A stretch of 61,381 nt of DNA, taken from assembly GCA_036274675.1 (NCBI GenBank), contig DASUFE010000099.1, forward strand, positions 1 to 61,381, in the 5' to 3' direction. The DNA is from DASUFE01 sp036274675 (GTDB taxonomy: Bacteria; Pseudomonadota; Gammaproteobacteria; HTCC5015). This document shows, in pieces, positions 56,587 through 61,381 of this stretch; position 1 is the stretch's first letter, and each line of letters begins with the position of its first letter. Below the pieces are notes generated by a model. The model was not told where the DNA came from, did not search any database, and was given only the letters and a program-made list of their open reading frames with translations. A program made the position numbers and the translations under genes.

Positions 56587-57114
56587 ATGAGTGAACCCTT
56601 TCTTGGAGAAGTCCGCTTGTTCGCCGGGAATTTCGCCCCGGCCGGCTGGAATTTTTGCGACGGCACGTTGCTGCCTATCGCCGATAACGAGGCGTTATAC
56701 ACCTTGCTTGGCACCACCTACGGCGGCGACGGTATGACGAATTTTGCACTGCCCGATCTGCGCGGCCGTGTGCCGGTGGGGCAGGGGAACGGCCCCGGGC
56801 TGACGCCGCGCATGATGGGAGAGTCTTTCGGTGTCGAGACAGTGACGCTGACCTCGCAACAGATACCCACGCACAGCCATTCCTTCGTCACCAGTGCCGC
56901 CGCGGCGACGAGCCCGAATCCAGGCGCGGCCTTGTTTGCGAATGTGGGCCAGGACACTCTCTATGCAGCGTCCCCTTCCGGCCCGCAGCCGAAAGCGCTG
57001 AACCAGCAGTCGGTCATGAATGCGGGGGGAAGTCAGCCCCATAACAACATCATGAGCAGTGTCGGCATGAACTACATCATCGCCCTCGAAGGCCTATACC
57101 CTTCGCAGGGCTAA
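56587..57114 (+). CDS. Phage tail collar-domain protein (MdpB-like), copy 2
   Basis: This is a 175-residue paralog: FLGEVRLFAGNFAPAGWNFC, ALYTLLGTTYGGDGMTNFAL, PDLRGRVPVGQGNGPGL, IPTHSHSF, and YIIALEGLYPSQG at the end. GAGGAGAAG precedes the ATG, 15 bases after copy 1. Confidence 0.92.
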   Translation: MSEPFLGEVRLFAGNFAPAGWNFCDGTLLPIADNEALYTLLGTTYGGDGMTNFALPDLRGRVPVGQGNGPGLTPRMMGESFGVETVTLTSQQIPTHSHSFVTSAAAATSPNPGAALFANVGQDTLYAASPSGPQPKALNQQSVMNAGGSQPHNNIMSSVGMNYIIALEGLYPSQG

Positions 57115-57129
57115 TACAGGAGATTATTT

Positions 57130-57675
57130 ATGTCAGAACCTTTTCTCGGTGAAGTCCGGTTGCTGCCTTTCAGCTTCGCGCCCAAAGGCTGGTTACAGTG
57201 CAACGGGCAGCTTATTCCCATAGCCCAGTATTCGACGCTGTTCTCCCTTTTAGGGACTACGTACGGCGGCAATGGAACGACGAATTTCGCACTGCCCAAT
57301 CTGCAGGGCAGCGTCGTGGTGGGCGCGGGCAATGGGCCGGGGTTGCAGCCCTGGACGCCCGGCACGCGCGCAGGGTCGGACACGGTTGCGCTGATACTGA
57401 ACGAAATCCCGGCGCACAACCACAGCGTGAGCGGTCTGGATGTCGTCGGCACCGCGGGTGCGCCGACAGCCGATGCCTGGCTCGCCCAGGATCGGCGCGG
57501 CGGCACGGGTAACATCGACTTCCTGACTCCGTCCGCGACGACCGTCGATACGAGCATGGACCCTCAGGCATTGACCCCCAGCGCCGGCGGCGGCCAGGGA
57601 CACGAAAACCGCCAGCCGTTCCTGAGCCTAAACTACTGTATCGCGATGGAAGGCATTTTCCCGCAACGGCCTTAA
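57130..57675 (+). CDS. Phage tail collar-domain protein (MdpB-like), copy 3
   Basis: This is a 181-residue paralog: FLGEVRLLPFSFAPKGWLQC, LFSLLGTTYGGNGTTNFALP, VVVGAGNGPGLQPW, IPAHNHSVSG and NYCIAMEGIFPQRP at the end. AGGAGATT precedes the ATG, 15 bases after copy 2. A strong hairpin follows, so the GNAT and collar genes form one transcript. Confidence 0.92.
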   Translation: MSEPFLGEVRLLPFSFAPKGWLQCNGQLIPIAQYSTLFSLLGTTYGGNGTTNFALPNLQGSVVVGAGNGPGLQPWTPGTRAGSDTVALILNEIPAHNHSVSGLDVVGTAGAPTADAWLAQDRRGGTGNIDFLTPSATTVDTSMDPQALTPSAGGGQGHENRQPFLSLNYCIAMEGIFPQRP

Positions 57676-57684
57676 GGAAGGACT

Positions 57685-57724
57685 CGGCGCGGCCGACATA
57701 TAACAGGTCGGCCGCGCCGCTGTT
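57685..57724 (+). terminator. Terminator after the collar genes
   Basis: A perfect 13 bp hairpin (57685-57697 with 57707-57719, CGGCGCGGCCGAC/GTCGGCCGCGCCG) is followed by CTGTTTCG. The T run is short but the stem is very strong. Confidence 0.72.
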
Positions 57725-57739
57725 TCGATAAAGATTTGA

Positions 57740-58588
57740 ATGAAGAAGATGCCGCAGAAACTGCATTTCATTTCAGGGCTGCCGCGCTCCGGCTCCACGC
57801 TGCTGGCGGGAATCCTGCGCCAGAACCCGCGCTTTCACGCCGCCATGAGCAGCCCAATCGCAGGGCTGATCAACGGCGCCCTCGAACAGATGGGAGCGGG
57901 TGGCGAGTTCTATACCTTCTTCAATGAGGATAAGCGCAAGGGCATCTGCCGTGCGCTGTTTGACGCTTATTATGCCGACCAGACGGGCCGCGAAGTAATT
58001 TTCGACACCAACCGCCTGTGGACGGCGCGGCTGCACCAACTGGTGGAGTTGTACGACGATTTCAAAGTGATCTGCTGCGTACGCAATCCGGCCTGGATCA
58101 TGGACAGCTTCGAGGTCATCCACCGCAAGAATCCTTTCGATTACAGCCGCATGTTCAATGCCGGCGGCCGCCAGACGGTATACAGCCGTTGCGAAACCCT
58201 GATTAACGCCGGCGGCGCCGTAGGCGGCGCCTGGACCGCATTGAAGGAAGCCTACTACGGCGAGTATTCAAATCGTTTGCTGCTGGTGGATTACGATCTG
58301 CTGACGCAGCATCCCGCGAAAACCCTGCAGCTGCTCTATCAGTTCATCCAGGAACCCGCCTTCGATCACGATTTCGGCGCAGTGGAATACGAAGAGAGCG
58401 AGTTCGATAACAAGCTGGGTGTAAAAGGTTTGCACACCGTGCGCCGAAAAGTGGAATTCAAGCCGCGGCGCACGATACTGCCGCCGGACCTTTTCGCCAA
58501 ATACCAGGAAATGGATTTCTGGCAGGACAATGCCGGAACTTCCGCCAATATCATTGCCGCCAGGAAACACAACGTCACGAAGGAATAG
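57740..58588 (+). CDS. Sulfotransferase-family protein
   Basis: This is a 282-residue protein with the 5'-phosphosulfate loop of PAPS-dependent sulfotransferases (LHFISGLPRSGSTLLAGIL). CVRNPAWIMDSFEVIHRKNP fits the 3'-phosphate-binding R/N-P region, and ALKEAYYGEYSNRLLLVDYD is typical of the mid-domain. The acceptor is unknown. ATG 57740 opens the frame, and ATG 57749 is an alternative with GAAGAAG before it. The giant surface protein gene starts 4 bases after its stop, so the two are probably co-expressed. Confidence 0.85.
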   Translation: MKKMPQKLHFISGLPRSGSTLLAGILRQNPRFHAAMSSPIAGLINGALEQMGAGGEFYTFFNEDKRKGICRALFDAYYADQTGREVIFDTNRLWTARLHQLVELYDDFKVICCVRNPAWIMDSFEVIHRKNPFDYSRMFNAGGRQTVYSRCETLINAGGAVGGAWTALKEAYYGEYSNRLLLVDYDLLTQHPAKTLQLLYQFIQEPAFDHDFGAVEYEESEFDNKLGVKGLHTVRRKVEFKPRRTILPPDLFAKYQEMDFWQDNAGTSANIIAARKHNVTKE

Positions 58589-58592
58589 GACC

Positions 58593-61381
58593 ATGCGTAA
58601 GACCCTGCTCGGAAGCCTGACCGGTTTGCTGATTCCCTTTGCCGCCTATGCCACGCCGGTCGGTTACGGCGCCTATCAGCGCAGGCAACCGGTATCCGCC
58701 GTCAGCCATCTGGCCTTGACCGACCTGGTCCGCCCATATCGTCCGGTGGGGGCAGGCGTTTCTCGCATCGTTGGGGAAAATGAGCTGGCCATCACCTCCG
58801 GTACGTCGACCAAAGAACTGGTGATTATCGATTCCGCCGTGCCGGACAAACATATTCTTTACCGGGCAGCCAAGCCCGGCATGGAAATCGTCGAGATCGA
58901 CTCAAGCGAGCCGGGGTTGGGCCAGCTCGTCGCAATATTGGCGCGCTACAAAAATCTCTCCGCGCTGCATATCGTTTCCCATGCCCGTGACGGTGAGTTG
59001 TTGCTGGGCAGTACGCACATTACCGCCGAAGATATCAAACATGAAATAGGGACTTTCTCTGCGTTGAATGGTGCCTTGCGCGAGGGCGGGGATTTGTTGC
59101 TGTATGGATGTGATCTGGCCGCCGGCAAGGCAGGCATGGAGTTGCTCGAAATCATCCACGGCAATACGCATGTGGACGTGGCTGCGTCCAGCGATAAAAC
59201 CGGCTCACGGGATTTGCAGGGCGACTGGGATTTGGAAATCAGCGCGGGCGATATCGAAGCGAAGCTTCCCTTCAGTGGCAAGGCAATCAAGGATTTTTCC
59301 GCCGTTCTGGCGGCTGCGAACGGCACCTACGGTTTTCAGAACGGCTGGTCCGACAGCGGCAACACAATAACGTCTACCCATTTTACCGTTGGCGCAAAGA
59401 CCACGAGCGGTGCAAGTTTGAATGTCAAGGCTTATACGGCCAGTCCTTACCCGGCCTATATCACCTATAGCTTATCGGCGAACAATTATTTTTATGTCAA
59501 CGTCGATGGCGTCAATACCGGGTCCTTTGAATTGACAGGCTTGACTTGCGGTGAATATGCAAGCGGCCAGTTCACCAATATGCATATTGTCGGCATAAAA
59601 CGTGACAACAGTACGGTCACATCATCGACAGTTAATGGTACCGGCTCATCAGGAGAGTCCTTTAGTTTCGGTGCGGGTCAATTAACAAACTTTTCCGGTG
59701 TGCAGCTTAAGGCTTTCAAGCTCTATTTTGATGCTACGAGCGCTGTCCCCAGTACAGTGCCGTTCTTTGAATTCCGCACTTTCACCATCGCCAATGCGCA
59801 GAATCCTCCCGATAGCGATGGCAATGTGACGGCCGGCGCCGGCGTAACCGAACCCGTTGGTCTGGCTACTACCGTCGACACGGTCGGCGAGGCGGTAAAT
59901 GTCTTCGATTTCAAGATCAGCGATGGCGCCACGAGCGACTCTTATGCCCTGGATGTATCGCAGATCATCGTGAACGTTTCCGGCACCTCGACCGACACGG
60001 AGCGCGGCCAGATCACCTGGCGGCTGAACGGGCCGGATGTCGACAATGTCACCGGTACGTACAGCGCGGCCACGGACAGGATCACTTTCCCGGGTCTCGG
60101 CATCTCCGTCGCCAACGGTGGCAACCAGACCTACACCATCAACGCGTATTACAACAACAATGCCGGCGTCACTGACGGCCATACGGTCATTCTCAGTGTG
60201 GACGGTGACACCAATCTTACCGTCGGGTCTCTGGGCACGCAGATGGGTTCGACCAGCGCCGTGACCAACGGTACCGGCACCACCGTCGATGTCGCGGCGA
60301 CACAACTGGTTTTTGTCACCCAGCCGGCCGGATCGGTATCCGGCTCCGCGCTGACCACGCAACCCGCCGTCGCTGCGCGCGATGCTTTCGGCAATACCGA
60401 TATTAATTTCACCGAGACCGTGACACTGACCGAAGCCAGCGCCGGCAGCCTGACCAACAATACACAGGCTGCTTCCAGCGGCGTGGCGACCTTCACTAAC
60501 CTCATTTATACCGCCACCTCGGACCAGCAGAGCTTTACGCTGACGGCGAACGACCAGGACGGCGTGGGCAGCAATCTGCCGACGGCCGATTCCAATCCGG
60601 TCACCTCGAACGTCGTTGCAACCAAACTGGTATTTGACACACAGCCGGTTCCGCTCAACGTGGCCAGTGGCAACGCAACAGCTTTTACAACGGTACCCGT
60701 GGTGTCGGCCAAGGACGCCAATAACGTTATCGACACAGGCTACGGCACCGGTATTAGCCTGGCGGAAGTCAATGGCGCCGGCAGCGCGACGATGAGCGCC
60801 ACCGGCGACACCGACGGCAGCGCCGCCACCGTGACGATCACGCCCAGTAGCGGCGTGTCGACATTCACCGGCATGCAGGTCAATTACACCGTCTCCGGTT
60901 CGGGCAACGAAACCTTCAATCTGCGGGCCAGTTCCGGCGGGCTGAGCACCGCCGACAGCAGCACTATCACCGCTCTTGCAACACCGGCGGTGACAGCCGG
61001 CAATATCAGCATCTCCGGCGCGACCGGCACCGGCGGCGCCTACAAGATCGGCGACACCGTCACCGCGACCTGGAATAACGCCGCCGACGGCGACAATAAC
61101 GCGGGTGTTACCGGGGTGACCGTCAATTTCAGCGAGTTCGGCGGCGGTACAGCAGTGGCCGCGACTGAAAGCAGCGGCGCCTGGACGGCAACCTACCCGG
61201 TTGTTGCTGGTTCCATTAATGCGACCAGCCGCAACGTCAGCGTAACGGCGACGAATGCCAGCGGGCCTACCACTACGGCGGACAACGATAATGCCACGGT
61301 GGATAACATAAGACCCACGGCGGGCATTGTGGTGAGCGATACGAACCTGATTGCCGGCGAGACTTCGCTGGTGACGATCAC
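58593..61381 (+). CDS. Giant DUF4347 surface/adhesin protein (N-terminal part, runs off the window)
   Basis: The frame starts at ATG 58593 after TAGGACC and is open to the last base (about 929 codons). The signal peptide MRKTLLGSLTGLLIPFAAYA is followed by a DUF4347 domain (VIIDSAVPDKHILYRAAKPG, LHIVSHARDGELLLG, DLLLYGCDLAAGKAGMELLE). Then come a beta-rich segment and Ig-like repeats (ATQLVFVTQPAGSVSGSALT, TKLVFDTQPVPLNVASGNAT, TAGNISISGATGTGGAYKIG). The family is of large secreted calcium-type adhesins exported by type I or similar systems. The C-terminal secretion signal lies outside the window. It is encoded directly after the sulfotransferase. Confidence 0.85.
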   Translation, partial: MRKTLLGSLTGLLIPFAAYATPVGYGAYQRRQPVSAVSHLALTDLVRPYRPVGAGVSRIVGENELAITSGTSTKELVIIDSAVPDKHILYRAAKPGMEIVEIDSSEPGLGQLVAILARYKNLSALHIVSHARDGELLLGSTHITAEDIKHEIGTFSALNGALREGGDLLLYGCDLAAGKAGMELLEIIHGNTHVDVAASSDKTGSRDLQGDWDLEISAGDIEAKLPFSGKAIKDFSAVLAAANGTYGFQNGWSDSGNTITSTHFTVGAKTTSGASLNVKAYTASPYPAYITYSLSANNYFYVNVDGVNTGSFELTGLTCGEYASGQFTNMHIVGIKRDNSTVTSSTVNGTGSSGESFSFGAGQLTNFSGVQLKAFKLYFDATSAVPSTVPFFEFRTFTIANAQNPPDSDGNVTAGAGVTEPVGLATTVDTVGEAVNVFDFKISDGATSDSYALDVSQIIVNVSGTSTDTERGQITWRLNGPDVDNVTGTYSAATDRITFPGLGISVANGGNQTYTINAYYNNNAGVTDGHTVILSVDGDTNLTVGSLGTQMGSTSAVTNGTGTTVDVAATQLVFVTQPAGSVSGSALTTQPAVAARDAFGNTDINFTETVTLTEASAGSLTNNTQAASSGVATFTNLIYTATSDQQSFTLTANDQDGVGSNLPTADSNPVTSNVVATKLVFDTQPVPLNVASGNATAFTTVPVVSAKDANNVIDTGYGTGISLAEVNGAGSATMSATGDTDGSAATVTITPSSGVSTFTGMQVNYTVSGSGNETFNLRASSGGLSTADSSTITALATPAVTAGNISISGATGTGGAYKIGDTVTATWNNAADGDNNAGVTGVTVNFSEFGGGTAVAATESSGAWTATYPVVAGSINATSRNVSVTATNASGPTTTADNDNATVDNIRPTAGIVVSDTNLIAGETSLVTI

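Noticed and set aside
56035..57675. Prophage remnant suggested by three tail-collar genes
   Set aside because: No other phage genes (portal, terminase, integrase, lysis) are present. The GNAT-collar set matches the bacterial MdpB-type cluster.

Overview
The window looks like chromosomal DNA of a gammaproteobacterium. NrdA and NrdB are of the long Pseudomonas type and are preceded by NrdR boxes. There is a DeaD-type helicase with a DbpA-like RNA-binding tail. The secreted pectinases have the poly-serine linkers typical of Cellvibrio/Saccharophagus-like polysaccharide degraders. I saw no transposase, integrase, rRNA, tRNA or CRISPR array.

Layout. (1) 1-3825: class Ia ribonucleotide reductase on the minus strand (nrdA, a small unknown ORF, then nrdB cut by the window edge), with two NrdR boxes 32 bp apart upstream. 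(2) 4134-5348: an amino-acid permease. (3) 5500-18973: a plant cell-wall region. Three secreted pectate lyases (one PL1, two PL3-like) are interleaved with two paralogous YCF48/BNR propeller lipoproteins and two paralogous pairs of membrane-anchored coiled-coil proteins of no family I recognise. Two of the lyases share a conserved upstream block with the palindrome ATTGGTCTGACCAAT or a near match. (4) 19853-35174: a roughly 15 kb minus-strand redox cluster. In transcription order it encodes an FAD/NAD(P)H oxidoreductase fused to two cyclic-nucleotide-binding domains and a four-cluster ferredoxin module, a membrane protein with two His-X13-His pairs (predicted di-heme cytochrome b), an FHA-TM-decaheme cytochrome, a duplicated GlcG/HbpS-type lipoprotein, a DUF559 nuclease-like ORF, an outer-membrane barrel, a decaheme cytochrome with an LVIVD propeller, and a multiheme cytochrome with a CX4CH site. 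Together these could carry electrons from cytosolic NAD(P)H to the cell surface. This is my main candidate for an undescribed system. (5) 35389-50053: a patchwork of small genes separated by palindromic repeats: a membrane-anchored glutaredoxin, YCII/DGPF and SRPBCC proteins, two of which have matching TGTCGA-N17-CGAC promoters, SemiSWEET, two CPBP proteases, YidD, TM2, TMEM175, an M74-like endopeptidase and two tiny zinc-finger proteins. A frameshifted DGPF gene and a SHOCT domain cut by an amber codon also lie here. (6) 50190-61381: deaD, a secreted protein, a DUF2238 membrane protein, a single-heme secreted protein, and a GNAT / three tail-collar (MdpB-like) / sulfotransferase group next to a giant DUF4347 surface protein that runs off the window end.

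A palindromic repeat family (CCCTCACC...CCTCTCCC hairpins) punctuates the redox cluster and the 36-39 kb region. In several redox genes it sits directly against the start codon and appears to supply the ribosome binding site.

All family calls come from reading motifs by eye. No database search, structure prediction or composition calculation was run.
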